Notes under the pieces: model-generated
What the model was told of the DNA's origin: nothing
The model's database searches: none
What the model saw: the letters and a program-made list of their open reading frames with translations, nothing else
Shown here: one piece after another, positions 45,645 to 54,059 of the stretch
Position numbering within the stretch: the stretch's first letter is position 1
Layout: the number at the start of each line of letters is the position of its first letter
Source of the DNA: Elioraea thermophila (ex Habib et al. 2022)
GTDB lineage: Bacteria > Pseudomonadota > Alphaproteobacteria > Acetobacterales > Acetobacteraceae
DNA length: 64,000 nt
Reading direction: 5' to 3'
NCBI RefSeq assembly: GCF_003336755.1
Contig: NZ_QMDI01000002.1
Coordinates: 62,001 to 126,000, forward strand
Made by a program: the position numbers and the translations under genes

Positions 45645-46442
45645 ATGAACGAGCCGGTGGTGCTGGAACGGCTCGGCGCGGTACGCCGGATCACGCTGAA
45701 CCGGCCCGATCGCCTGAACGCCTTCGATCAGGCGATGCACGCGCGCCTCGCCGCGGCGCTGGACGAGGTGGCGGCGGATCCTTCGGCGCGCGCCCTGCTG
45801 GTCGTCGGTGCGGGCCGCGCCTTCTCGGCCGGGCAGGACCTCGAGGCGGTGCAGGACGAGCGCGATCTCGGCGCGGTGCTGGAGCGGCACTGGAACCCGC
45901 TCGTCCGGCGCCTCGCCTCGTTCCCGCTGCCAAGCGTCGCCGCGGTGCATGGCGTCGCCGCCGGGGCGGGGCTTGCGGTGGCGCTCGCCTGCGACCTCGT
46001 GCTCGCCGCGCGGTCGGCGAAACTGCTGCTCGCCTTCGCGCGCATCGGCCTCGTGCCGGACAGCGGGGCGTCGTGGCAGCTCGCGCGCCTCGTTGGGCCC
46101 GCGCGGGCGCGCGGCCTCGCCATGCTGGGCGAGACGCTGAGCGGCGAGCAGGCCGCTTCCTGGGGGCTGGTCTGGCAGGCGGTGGAGGATGCGGCGCTCT
46201 CCGACCAGGCGCTTGCGGTGGCGAACCGTTTCGCTGAAGGGCCGATCGCGGCCCTCGTCGCCACCCGCCGGCTGATCGACGAGGCCGCGACCGGGACGCT
46301 GATCGAGGCGCTCGCTCGCGAAACGGAGGCGCAGCGCGCCGCCGGGCAGGGGGCGGAGTATGCCGAGGGCCTCGCAGCCTTCCTCGCCAAGCGCACGCCG
46401 AACTTCGCAAATCTCTCTCGACACGAAGGAACCCCGGCATGA
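45645..46442 (+). CDS. paaG: Enoyl-CoA hydratase/isomerase PaaG
   Basis: This is a 265-aa crotonase-fold protein. It shows ITLNRPDRLNAFDQAM, GAGRAFSAGQDLEAV and HGVAAGAGLAVALACDLVLA (oxyanion-hole Gly). PaaG isomerises the ring-1,2-epoxide of phenylacetyl-CoA to the oxepin form. Identity within the crotonase family follows from its place beside paaI and paaK. The ribosome-binding site GGAGGGAA supports ATG 45645. Confidence 0.88.
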   Translation: MNEPVVLERLGAVRRITLNRPDRLNAFDQAMHARLAAALDEVAADPSARALLVVGAGRAFSAGQDLEAVQDERDLGAVLERHWNPLVRRLASFPLPSVAAVHGVAAGAGLAVALACDLVLAARSAKLLLAFARIGLVPDSGASWQLARLVGPARARGLAMLGETLSGEQAASWGLVWQAVEDAALSDQALAVANRFAEGPIAALVATRRLIDEAATGTLIEALARETEAQRAAGQGAEYAEGLAAFLAKRTPNFANLSRHEGTPA

Positions 46443-46891
46443 GCAGCGACACCGCCACCCGTGCCCACCCGGCCGACGTCGCCGCCGCCATGTGGGCGGA
46501 AGACAACGCCTCGCGGGGCTTGGGCATGCGGCTTGAGGAAGCCGGCGAAGGGCGCGCCGTGCTGTCGATGCCGGTGACGGAGGCGATGGTGAACGGGCAC
46601 GGCATCTGCCACGGCGGCTTCATCTTCACCCTCGCCGACAGCGCCTTCGCCTTCGCCTGCAACTGGACGGACGAGCGCACGGTGGCCGCGCACTGCGCCA
46701 TCACCTATGTCCGCCCGGCCCGCCTCGGCATGCGGCTGACCGCCGAAGCGGTGGAGGTGCTGCGGCAGGGACGGTCGGGCGTGACGGACGTGACGGTGCG
46801 CGACGAGACCGGGGCGGTGATCGCGCTGTTCCGCGGCCACTCACGCACCATCGGCGGCAGGATCACCAAGGAAGAAGGGGAAACGTCATGA
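46439..46891 (+). CDS. paaI: Hydroxyphenylacetyl-CoA thioesterase PaaI
   Basis: This is a 150-aa hotdog-fold thioesterase. NGHGICHGGFIFTLADSAFA carries the active-site motif. It hydrolyses stalled CoA thioesters of the phenylacetate pathway. The 5' end overlaps paaG by 4 nt and the 3' end overlaps paaK (ATGA), so it is in the same operon. Confidence 0.92.
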   Translation: MSSDTATRAHPADVAAAMWAEDNASRGLGMRLEEAGEGRAVLSMPVTEAMVNGHGICHGGFIFTLADSAFAFACNWTDERTVAAHCAITYVRPARLGMRLTAEAVEVLRQGRSGVTDVTVRDETGAVIALFRGHSRTIGGRITKEEGETS

Positions 46892-48210
46892 GCACGCTGA
46901 GCGCGAAGCGCGCGGGCCTCGCTCCGCGCCGCGAGGAGCTCGACCCGATCGAGATCGCGAGCCGCGACGAAATCGCGGCGCTGCAGCTCTCCCGCCTGAA
47001 GTGGTCGGTGCGCCACGCCTACGACAACGTGCCGCACTGGCGCGCGAAGTGCGAGGCTGCCGGCGTGCATCCGGATGATCTCCGCACGCTCGAGGACCTC
47101 GCCAAGTTCCCCTTCACCACCAAGGAGGATCTCCGCGCCACCTATCCCTTCGGCATGTTCGCCGTGCCGCGCGAGAAGGTGATCCGCATCCACGCCTCCT
47201 CGGGCACCACGGGCAAGCCCACCGTGGTCGGCTACACGCGGCGCGACATCGAAACCTGGGCGGAGGTGGTCGCCCGCTCGATCCGTGCGGCGGGAGGCCG
47301 GCCGGGGATGATGGTGCACGTCGCCTACGGCTACGGCCTGTTCACGGGGGGCCTGGGCGCGCATTACGGCGCGGAACGCCTGGGCTGTACCGTGGTGCCG
47401 GTGTCGGGCGGGATGACGGAACGCCAGGTGACGCTGATCGAGGACTTCCGCCCAGACATCATCATGGTCACCCCCTCCTACATGCTCGCGATCCTCGACG
47501 AGTTCCGCCGCCAGGGAAAGGACCCGCGCGCGTGTTCGTTGCGTGTGGGCATCTTCGGTGCCGAGCCCTGGACCAACGCCATGCGGGCCGAGATCGAGGA
47601 GGCCTTCGACATGCACGCGGTCGACATCTACGGGCTCTCCGAGGTGATCGGGCCGGGTGTCGCCAACGAGTGCGTGGAGACGAAGGACGGGCTGCACATC
47701 TGGGAGGACCATTTCTACCCCGAGATCATCGATCCCGCGACCGGCAAAGTCCTGCCCGACGGCGAGAAGGGCGAGCTCGTCTTCACATCGCTGACCAAGG
47801 AGGCGATGCCCGTGATCCGCTACCGCACGCGCGACCTCACCCGGCTCCTGCCCGGTACCGCGCGGTCGATGCGGCGGATGGAGAAGATCACCGGCCGGTC
47901 CGACGACATGATCATCCTGCGCGGCGTCAACGTCTTCCCCTCGCAGGTCGAGGAGCAGATCCTGCGCGTGGACGGACTTTCCCCCCATTACCGCATCGTG
48001 CTCACCCGCGAGGGCAGGCTCGATTCGATGACCGTGGAGGTCGAGGCCCTGCCGGGGACTGGGGAGCGCGCCGCGATGGCGGCGGAACTTGCGCACCACA
48101 TCAAGAGCGTGATTGGGGTTTCGGCCTCGGTCGCCGTGCTCGACCCCGGTGCGATCGAACGCTCGACCGGCAAGGCGAAGCGGGTGATCGACCGCCGCCC
48201 GAAGGAGTGA
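46888..48210 (+). CDS. paaK: Phenylacetate-CoA ligase PaaK
   Basis: This is a 440-aa AMP-forming ligase that makes phenylacetyl-CoA, the first committed step. The ATP-binding motif is HASSGTTGKPTVVGYT, with DIYGLSEVIGPGVANEC and the late GRSDDMIILRGVNVFPSQVE. Length matches PaaK. Confidence 0.96.
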   Translation: MSTLSAKRAGLAPRREELDPIEIASRDEIAALQLSRLKWSVRHAYDNVPHWRAKCEAAGVHPDDLRTLEDLAKFPFTTKEDLRATYPFGMFAVPREKVIRIHASSGTTGKPTVVGYTRRDIETWAEVVARSIRAAGGRPGMMVHVAYGYGLFTGGLGAHYGAERLGCTVVPVSGGMTERQVTLIEDFRPDIIMVTPSYMLAILDEFRRQGKDPRACSLRVGIFGAEPWTNAMRAEIEEAFDMHAVDIYGLSEVIGPGVANECVETKDGLHIWEDHFYPEIIDPATGKVLPDGEKGELVFTSLTKEAMPVIRYRTRDLTRLLPGTARSMRRMEKITGRSDDMIILRGVNVFPSQVEEQILRVDGLSPHYRIVLTREGRLDSMTVEVEALPGTGERAAMAAELAHHIKSVIGVSASVAVLDPGAIERSTGKAKRVIDRRPKE

Positions 48211-48277
48211 TCGGGGGGCCGAACCGGGTACGGAACGGCCTGATCACGGAACGGACGAGACGAGGAGACACGCCCGC

Positions 48278-48910
48278 GTGGCCCGCAAGCGCGCACACGA
48301 CTACGAAGCCAAACGCGACCACCTCCTGCACACCGCCGCCGCGCTGTTCGCCCGCCACGGCTACGACCGCACTTCGCTCGCCATGATCGGCGAGGCGGCC
48401 GGGGTGTCGAAAGGCCTTGTGTACCACTACTATGCCGACAAGGACGCGGTGCTGGCCGACATCATCGGCCGGCATCTGCGCGACCTCGTCGCCGTGGTGG
48501 AGGAGGTGGGGCGGCGAGATGCGCGTGATCCCGCCACGCGTCTGGCCGACATGGCGGTCGCGCTCCTCGAGGCCTATCGCGATGCCGATGATGAGCACCG
48601 CGTACAGGTCGCTCATCTTCGCCTTCTGCCCGAGCAGGCACAGGAAGCGCTGAAGGCCTTGGAGCGCCGTCTCGTCGACCTCTTCGCCGCCGCACTCGCC
48701 GAGGCCGAACCCGCGCTCGCCGGCAATCGCAGGCTGCTCAAGCCGCTGACGATGAGCCTGTTCGGCATGTTGAACTGGGCCTTCATGTGGTTTCGCGACG
48801 ACGGGCCCCTGGCGCGCGCCGAGTATGCGCGGATGTGCGCGCGCATGGTGCTCGCCGGCGCGCGCGACGCCACCGCCGGGAAGGCAGAAGTGCTCGCCGG
48901 CGCCCGCTGA
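48278..48910 (+). CDS. paaR: TetR-family regulator, probable PaaR
   Basis: This is a 210-aa TetR regulator. The HTH lies at about 15-60: LLHTAAALFARHGYDRTSLA, then VSKGLVYHYYADKDAVL. PaaR represses phenylacetate genes and releases DNA on binding phenylacetyl-CoA. Its likely operator is the palindrome at 45515-45532. It starts at GTG 48278 and follows paaK by 67 nt. Confidence 0.82.
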   Translation: MARKRAHDYEAKRDHLLHTAAALFARHGYDRTSLAMIGEAAGVSKGLVYHYYADKDAVLADIIGRHLRDLVAVVEEVGRRDARDPATRLADMAVALLEAYRDADDEHRVQVAHLRLLPEQAQEALKALERRLVDLFAAALAEAEPALAGNRRLLKPLTMSLFGMLNWAFMWFRDDGPLARAEYARMCARMVLAGARDATAGKAEVLAGAR

Positions 48911-48948
48911 CGTTTTCCGCCCGCGCCGTTTGTGGCATCCGGCGCGGC

Positions 48949-49869
48949 ATGTCCGAATTCCCCCGCTGGCTCGAGCGTCGGCTCGCCGCCCTGCATGATG
49001 GCCCGCCGCGCACCGGCTCCCTGATCATCACCCTGTTCGGCGATGCGGTGGTGCCGCGCGGTGGCGTGCTCGCCGTCGCCACCGTGATCGCGCTGTTCGA
49101 GCCGATGGGCATCGGCGGCCCGGTCGTGCGCACCGCCGTCTCGCGCCTCGTCTCGGAAGGGTGGCTGGAGCGGGCGGGCAAGGCGCGCGGCGTCTACCGC
49201 CTCACCGCTTCCGCGCGGGCCGAGTTCGCCCGCGCCACGGCCCGCATCTATGGCCCTCCACCGCCCGCCACCGAGGAGATCGCGCTGATCCTCCTGGCCG
49301 ACGGTGAGGGGCGGGACGAGGCGCGCGCCAAGCTGGCCGACGCCGGCTGGGGCTTCGCGGCACCCGCCGTGGCGGTCGCCCCGGCCGGGCGGGAAATGCC
49401 GAACGTGGCGGGAGCGATCCGCCTCATCGCGCGGGCGGAACGGGGGCACGATCTCGTCGCGCTCGCCGCCTCCGCTTGGCCGCTCGAGGCGGTGGCCGCG
49501 CGCTACGCCGACTTTCTCGACACCTATACGGAAGCGGCGAAAAGCCTGGCACGGACGAGGCAGCCCGCACCGCTCGTCGCCGCCGTGGCGCGGCTTCTCC
49601 TCATCCACGACTTCCGGCGCGCCATCCTGCGCGACCCGCTGCTGCCGCCCGCCTGGCTGCCGCCCGACTGGCCGGGGCTGCGCGCGCGCGGGCTGTGCGC
49701 CGCCCTTTATGCCCGCCTGCTGCCGGCCGCCGAGGCGTGGCTCGATGCGCACGGCAGCCGCGGTGACTCACCCCTGCCGCCACCCGACCCCGGCCTTGCG
49801 GAACGGTTCGCCGATCTCGGCAGCCCCACCGATATTACGAAACTTGACGGTGCAGTCAGTTTTCCGTAA
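48949..49869 (+). CDS. paaX: Phenylacetic acid degradation repressor PaaX
   Basis: This is a 306-aa PaaX-family transcription factor. The N-terminal winged helix shows [19 protein letters not shown] and [19 protein letters not shown]. The second half is the effector-binding domain typical of PaaX (DDL-type fold), with [19 protein letters not shown]. Two repressors, PaaR and PaaX, in one cluster is unusual. Its 3' end contains the paaA promoter. Confidence 0.9.
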   Translation: MSEFPRWLERRLAALHDGPPRTGSLIITLFGDAVVPRGGVLAVATVIALFEPMGIGGPVVRTAVSRLVSEGWLERAGKARGVYRLTASARAEFARATARIYGPPPPATEEIALILLADGEGRDEARAKLADAGWGFAAPAVAVAPAGREMPNVAGAIRLIARAERGHDLVALAASAWPLEAVAARYADFLDTYTEAAKSLARTRQPAPLVAAVARLLLIHDFRRAILRDPLLPPAWLPPDWPGLRARGLCAALYARLLPAAEAWLDAHGSRGDSPLPPPDPGLAERFADLGSPTDITKLDGAVSFP

Positions 49870-49873
49870 TATC
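49831..49873 (+). promoter_or_regulatory. paaA promoter overlapped by an inverted repeat
   Basis: TTGACG at 49844-49849 and TAATAT at 49867-49872 are separated by exactly 17 nt, a good sigma-70 promoter. It is inside the last codons of paaX and about 31 nt upstream of the paaA ATG at 49904. GATATTACG (49831-49839) is perfectly repeated inverted as CGTAATATC (49865-49873); the right arm covers the -10. PaaX is the obvious candidate to bind here. Confidence 0.8.
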
Positions 49874-49903
49874 CAAGCCGAGAGACGGGGAGGAACAGCG
49901 CCG

Positions 49904-50905
49904 ATGTACACCCAGGCCCTGAACCAGGCCGACACCGGGCCGAAGGTCATCGAGGACGCGGACAAGCTCGCCCGCTTCGAGGCGAAGATCGACGCCGAGG
50001 AGCGGATCGAGCCGAACGACTGGATGCCGGAGGCCTATCGCCGCACGCTGGTGCGCCAGATCAGCCAGCACGCGCATTCCGAGATCGTCGGCATGCTGCC
50101 CGAGGGCAACTGGATCACCCGCGCGCCCACGCTTCGTCGCAAGGCCGCGCTGATCGCCAAGGTGCAGGACGAGGGCGGGCACGGCCTCTACCTCTATGCC
50201 GCTGCCGAAACGCTCGGTGTCAGCCGCGAGGAGCTGATCGATCAGCTGCTCACGGGGCGGGCGAAGTACTCCTCGATCTTCAACTACCCGACCCTCACCT
50301 GGGCCGACATCGGCTGCATCGGCTGGTTGGTGGATGGGGCGGCGATCATGAACCAGATCCCGCTCTGCCGCACCTCCTACGGTCCTTACGCGCGGGCGAT
50401 GATCCGCATCTGCAAGGAGGAGAGCTTCCATCAGCGCCAGGGCTACGAGATCATGCTCGCCCTCTGCCGCGGCAGCGCGGAACAGAAGGCGATGGCGCAG
50501 GACGCGCTCGATCGCTGGTGGTGGCCCGCTTTGATGATGTTCGGGCCGCCCGACGCGCAGAGCGTGCACACCGAACAGTCGATGCGCTGGAAGATCAAGC
50601 GCTTCACCAACGATCAGCTGCGCCAGCAGTTCGTCGACGCCACCGTGCCGCAGGCGCACTACTTGGGCCTCACCATCCCCGACCCCGACCTCCGCTACGA
50701 CGCGGCGAGCGGGCACTGGCGCTTCGGTGCGATCGACTGGGAAGAGTTCCGCCAGGTGCTCGCCGGCAACGGGCCGTGCAACCGCGAACGGATGGAAGCC
50801 CGCCGCCGCGCGCATGAGGAAGGGGCCTGGGTGCGCGAAGCGGCCCTGGCGCACGCGGCGAAGCGCCGCGCCCGGGCGGCGGCGGCGAAGATCGCCGCCG
50901 AATAG
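49904..50905 (+). CDS. paaA: Phenylacetyl-CoA epoxidase catalytic subunit PaaA
   Basis: This is a 333-aa di-iron oxygenase subunit. Metal-ligand helices are visible as [28 protein letters not shown] and [14 protein letters not shown] (Glu and E..H pairs). It epoxidises the ring of phenylacetyl-CoA. A promoter lies just upstream, and paaB, paaC, paaD and paaE follow. Confidence 0.96.
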   Translation: MYTQALNQADTGPKVIEDADKLARFEAKIDAEERIEPNDWMPEAYRRTLVRQISQHAHSEIVGMLPEGNWITRAPTLRRKAALIAKVQDEGGHGLYLYAAAETLGVSREELIDQLLTGRAKYSSIFNYPTLTWADIGCIGWLVDGAAIMNQIPLCRTSYGPYARAMIRICKEESFHQRQGYEIMLALCRGSAEQKAMAQDALDRWWWPALMMFGPPDAQSVHTEQSMRWKIKRFTNDQLRQQFVDATVPQAHYLGLTIPDPDLRYDAASGHWRFGAIDWEEFRQVLAGNGPCNRERMEARRRAHEEGAWVREAALAHAAKRRARAAAAKIAAE

Positions 50906-50932
50906 CGCGCGGCGCGGGGTGGGGAGGGGCCG

Positions 50933-51010
50933 ATGGGCGAGTGGATGGTGTTCGAGATCGTCATCGCCATGATCGGCCTGATCCTGCTGCACGTGGTGCT
51001 GAGCGAGTAG
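50933..51010 (+). CDS. 25-aa membrane peptide between paaA and paaB
   Basis: An ATG at 50933 with a strong ribosome-binding site (GGGGAGGGG) starts a 25-codon frame. The peptide begins MGEWMVFEIVIAMIGLILLH and ends VVLSE. It has one hydrophobic helix with acidic flanks. It is in the paaA-paaB gap (218 nt). It is too short to rule out chance, but the start signal and the residue pattern look real. Function unknown. Confidence 0.6.
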   Translation: MGEWMVFEIVIAMIGLILLHVVLSE

Positions 51011-51123
51011 GCTGCAGGGTCGAACGGGCCGGCAACGGACGGCAAGCGGAACGAGCGGCTTCGGCAACGGGAGCAGGGCGGGCCGCACGAAAGAGTGAGG
51101 AACGGGAGGAGGGAGGACGGACG

Positions 51124-51411
51124 ATGACGGAACCGAAGATGCCGCTGTGGGAGGTGTTCATCCGCGCGCGTTCTGGGCTTGCGCACCGGCACGTGGGGTC
51201 GGTGCACGCGGCGGACGCCGAAATGGCGCTGCAGGCGGCGCGCGACACCTACACGCGCCGCGGCGAGGGCCTCTCCATCTGGGTGGTGCCCTCGGCCGCC
51301 ATCACCGCCTCCGACCCGGCCGACAAGGACGCCCTGTTCGAACCCACCGCCTCCAAGCCCTACCGGCACCCGACCTTCTACGACATCCCGCCCGAAGTCG
51401 GGCATATGTGA
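51124..51411 (+). CDS. paaB: Phenylacetyl-CoA epoxidase subunit PaaB
   Basis: This is a 95-aa subunit. The family pattern is MPLWEVFIRARSGLAHRHVG, then HAADAEMALQAARDTYTRR and a YDIPPEVGHM end. It bridges PaaA-PaaC heterodimers. It is preceded by the 25-aa peptide frame and followed by paaC after 16 nt. Confidence 0.95.
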   Translation: MTEPKMPLWEVFIRARSGLAHRHVGSVHAADAEMALQAARDTYTRRGEGLSIWVVPSAAITASDPADKDALFEPTASKPYRHPTFYDIPPEVGHM

Positions 51412-51427
51412 GCGGGGAGGGCGCGCC

Positions 51428-52198
51428 ATGACCACCATCGCGGTCGCCGAGACCCCGCTCGTCCTCTCGCTCCTTCGCCTCGCCGACACCGCGCTCGTCC
51501 ATTCGCATCGGCTCTCCGAATGGTGCGGGCATGCGCCGATGATCGAGGAGGACCTCGCTCTCGCCAACCTCGCCCTCGATCTCCTGGGCCAGGCGCGCGC
51601 GCTCTACGCCTACGCCGCCGAGGTCGAGGGGGCGGGCCGGACGGAGGACGATCTCGCCTACCTGCGCGATGCCCCGCAGTACCGCAACGTTCTCATGGCG
51701 GAACTGCCGCGCGGGGATTTCGCCTTCACCATCCTACGCGGCTTCCTGCTTTCGGCCTGGGCCCATCCGTTCTGGCAGGCAGCCGCGCGCTCGGCGGATG
51801 CGCAGCTCGCCGCCATCGCCGCCAAGGCGGAGAAGGAAGCGGCCTATCACGTGCGTCACACCGGGGAGTGGACGATCCGCCTCGGCGACGGCACGGAGGA
51901 GAGCCGGCGGCGGATGCTCACCGCGCTCGAGACGCTCTGGCCCTACACCGGGGAGCTGTTCGAGGCCGACGCGGCGGATCGGGCGATGATCGCGGCCGGA
52001 GTGCTGCCCGACCCCGCGACCCTCCGCCCCGCCTGGGAGGCGACGGTGACGCGCGTGTTCGACGAGGCGCTGCTGCCGCGGCCCGCCGACGGCTGGATGC
52101 AGACGGGCGGGCGATCGGGGCGGCACACCGAACATCTGGGCCACATGCTGGCGGTGATGCAGCACCTGCAGCGCGCCTACCCCGGCTGCACCTGGTGA
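51428..52198 (+). CDS. paaC: Phenylacetyl-CoA epoxidase structural subunit PaaC
   Basis: This is a 256-aa ferritin-like subunit partnering PaaA. It shows HSHRLSEWCGHAPMIEEDLA, ANLALDLLGQARALY and HVRHTGEWTIRLGDGTEESR, all typical of PaaC. Confidence 0.95.
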   Translation: MTTIAVAETPLVLSLLRLADTALVHSHRLSEWCGHAPMIEEDLALANLALDLLGQARALYAYAAEVEGAGRTEDDLAYLRDAPQYRNVLMAELPRGDFAFTILRGFLLSAWAHPFWQAAARSADAQLAAIAAKAEKEAAYHVRHTGEWTIRLGDGTEESRRRMLTALETLWPYTGELFEADAADRAMIAAGVLPDPATLRPAWEATVTRVFDEALLPRPADGWMQTGGRSGRHTEHLGHMLAVMQHLQRAYPGCTW

Positions 52199-52229
52199 CG
52201 CCCGTGGCGGCGTGGCGAAGGAGGGGATG

Positions 52230-52766
52230 ATGGCAACGATCGCGGAACGGACTGCTCCCGCAACGCTCTCCGCCGACCCCGCGCGCCTGCTCGCGGCCGC
52301 CCGCGCCGCCGCCGCTTCGGTCGTCGACCCAGAGATCCCCACCATCTCCATCGCCGATCTCGGCGTGCTGCGCGACGTCCGGCTCGGCGCGGACGGCGTG
52401 GTCGAGATCGACATCACCCCCACCTACTCGGGCTGCCCCGCGATGCGGATGATCGCGCTCGAGGTCGAGGCGGCCGTGGAACGCGCGGGGTGCGGCCGAC
52501 CGCGGGTGAACCTGGTGCTCGCCCCGGCCTGGACGACGGATTGGATCACGCCGGCGGGCCGCGCCGCCCTGCTCGAAGCGGGTATCGCGCCACCCCCACC
52601 CGCCGCCTCGCGCCGCGCCCTGTTCGGCGCGGAGGCGCCCGTCGCCTGCCCGCACTGCGGGTCGGCCGAGACGGAGCTGATCTCCGAGTTCGGCTCCACC
52701 GCCTGCAAGGCGCTGCGACGCTGCCGCGCCTGCGGCGAGCCGTTCCATGCCTTCAAGTGCCTCTGA
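52230..52766 (+). CDS. paaD: Epoxidase maturation factor PaaD
   Basis: This is a 178-aa protein. The N-terminal DUF59/MIP18-like domain shows VVDPEIPTISIADLGVLRDV and TPTYSGCPAM. A C-terminal zinc ribbon contains CPHCGSAE and CRACGEPFHAFKC. PaaD is thought to help Fe-S insertion into PaaE. The ATG at 52230 is favoured by ribosome-binding-site spacing; ATG 52227 is one codon earlier. Confidence 0.93.
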   Translation: MATIAERTAPATLSADPARLLAAARAAAASVVDPEIPTISIADLGVLRDVRLGADGVVEIDITPTYSGCPAMRMIALEVEAAVERAGCGRPRVNLVLAPAWTTDWITPAGRAALLEAGIAPPPPAASRRALFGAEAPVACPHCGSAETELISEFGSTACKALRRCRACGEPFHAFKCL

Positions 52767-52821
52767 GGACGGGGGCTCGGGCCGATACGCGAACGGGACG
52801 GAACGAGGGAGGAACGACAGC

Positions 52822-53913
52822 ATGAACGCGGTGACCACGGCGACACGTTTCCGTCCGCTCACCATCGCGCAAATCGAGCGGCTCACCCCCGATGCCGTCG
52901 CGCTCACCCTGGTTCCGCCGCCCGGCGGCGAGGAGGCGTTCCGATTCCTGCCCGGCCAGTATCTCACGCTCAGGCGCGAGATCGGGGGCGAGGAGGTGCG
53001 TCGTTCCTATTCCATCTGCGCCGGGCTCGACGAAGGGACTCTTCGTGTCGGCATCAAGCGCGTGCCGGGCGGGCGCTTCTCCACGTGGGCGGTGGAGGAG
53101 GCGCGCGAGGGCGACGTGATCGAGGCCGCTCCGCCGGAAGGCCGGTTCATCCTCCAGCCCGATCCGGCGGCGGCGCGCAGCGTCGTCGGCATCGCGGCGG
53201 GCTCCGGCATCACGCCCATCCTCTCCATCGCGCACACGCTGCTGGCGCGTGAACCCGCCTCCCACTTCGTGCTGCTGTTCGGCAACCGCACCAGCGCCGA
53301 CATCATGTTCCGCGAGGCGATCGAGGATTTGAAGGACCGCCATCTCGCGCGCTTCACCGTGGTGCACGTGCTCTCGCGCGAGGCCTCGGAGCTCGCCTCC
53401 CTGCACGGGCGGCTCGATCGCGACCGTATCGCCGCCCTGCTGCCGGGTCTCGTCGCTCCGGCCGAGATCGACGCCGCCTATCTCTGCGGCCCGGTCGGCT
53501 TGCCGGAGGCGGCGGAGCAGGCGCTGACGGGCCTCGGTGTGGCGCGCGAGCGCATCCACGTCGAGCGCTTCACTCCGGCCGATGGGGCGGCGCCGGCGCC
53601 GCGGCCCGCCCCCGTCACCGCCGACACGCCGATCATCGCCCGCCTGACCGTCACCGTCGACGGCACGACGCGCGACGTGCCGATGGCGGAAGGCGAGACG
53701 GTGCTCGAGGCCGTGCTGCGCGCAGGCATCGATGCGCCGTGGTCCTGCCGCGGCGGCATGTGCTGCTCCTGCCGCGCCCGCCTCACCGAAGGCGAGGTGG
53801 CGATGGACCGCAACTGGTCGCTGCAGCCCTGGGAGCTCGAAGCGGGCTTCGTGCTCACCTGCCAGAGCCGGCCGAAGACGGAGCGCCTCGCCGTCGATTA
53901 CGACGCCGCCTGA
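52822..53913 (+). CDS. paaE: Phenylacetyl-CoA epoxidase reductase PaaE
   Basis: This is a 363-aa reductase. The FAD domain has RSYSICAGLDEGTLRVGIKR, the NAD site GIAAGSGITPILSIAH, and the C-terminal plant-type 2Fe-2S domain WSCRGGMCCSCRARLTEG plus a later Cys in LTCQS. It passes electrons from NAD(P)H to PaaA. Confidence 0.95.
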   Translation: MNAVTTATRFRPLTIAQIERLTPDAVALTLVPPPGGEEAFRFLPGQYLTLRREIGGEEVRRSYSICAGLDEGTLRVGIKRVPGGRFSTWAVEEAREGDVIEAAPPEGRFILQPDPAAARSVVGIAAGSGITPILSIAHTLLAREPASHFVLLFGNRTSADIMFREAIEDLKDRHLARFTVVHVLSREASELASLHGRLDRDRIAALLPGLVAPAEIDAAYLCGPVGLPEAAEQALTGLGVARERIHVERFTPADGAAPAPRPAPVTADTPIIARLTVTVDGTTRDVPMAEGETVLEAVLRAGIDAPWSCRGGMCCSCRARLTEGEVAMDRNWSLQPWELEAGFVLTCQSRPKTERLAVDYDAA

Positions 53914-54013
53914 GCGTTCGCCGACACCGCCGCGAGACCGTCGGAGCGGCGCAACGAAACGGTCACGCCCGCGTCAAGCGTGTGCAATCGAGCCTCGCTA
54001 GGGGTGCCTGCCC

Positions 54014-54034
54014 GCGCCTTCGCCGCGAAGGCGC
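54014..54034. terminator. Hairpin downstream of paaE
   Basis: GCGCCTTCGC (54014-54023) pairs with GCGAAGGCGC (54025-54034), a perfect 10-nt inverted repeat. It lies between paaE and the esterase-like gene; no T-run follows. Confidence 0.4.
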
Positions 54035-54059
54035 GCTCCCTGAACGCGAGGAGAGACCG

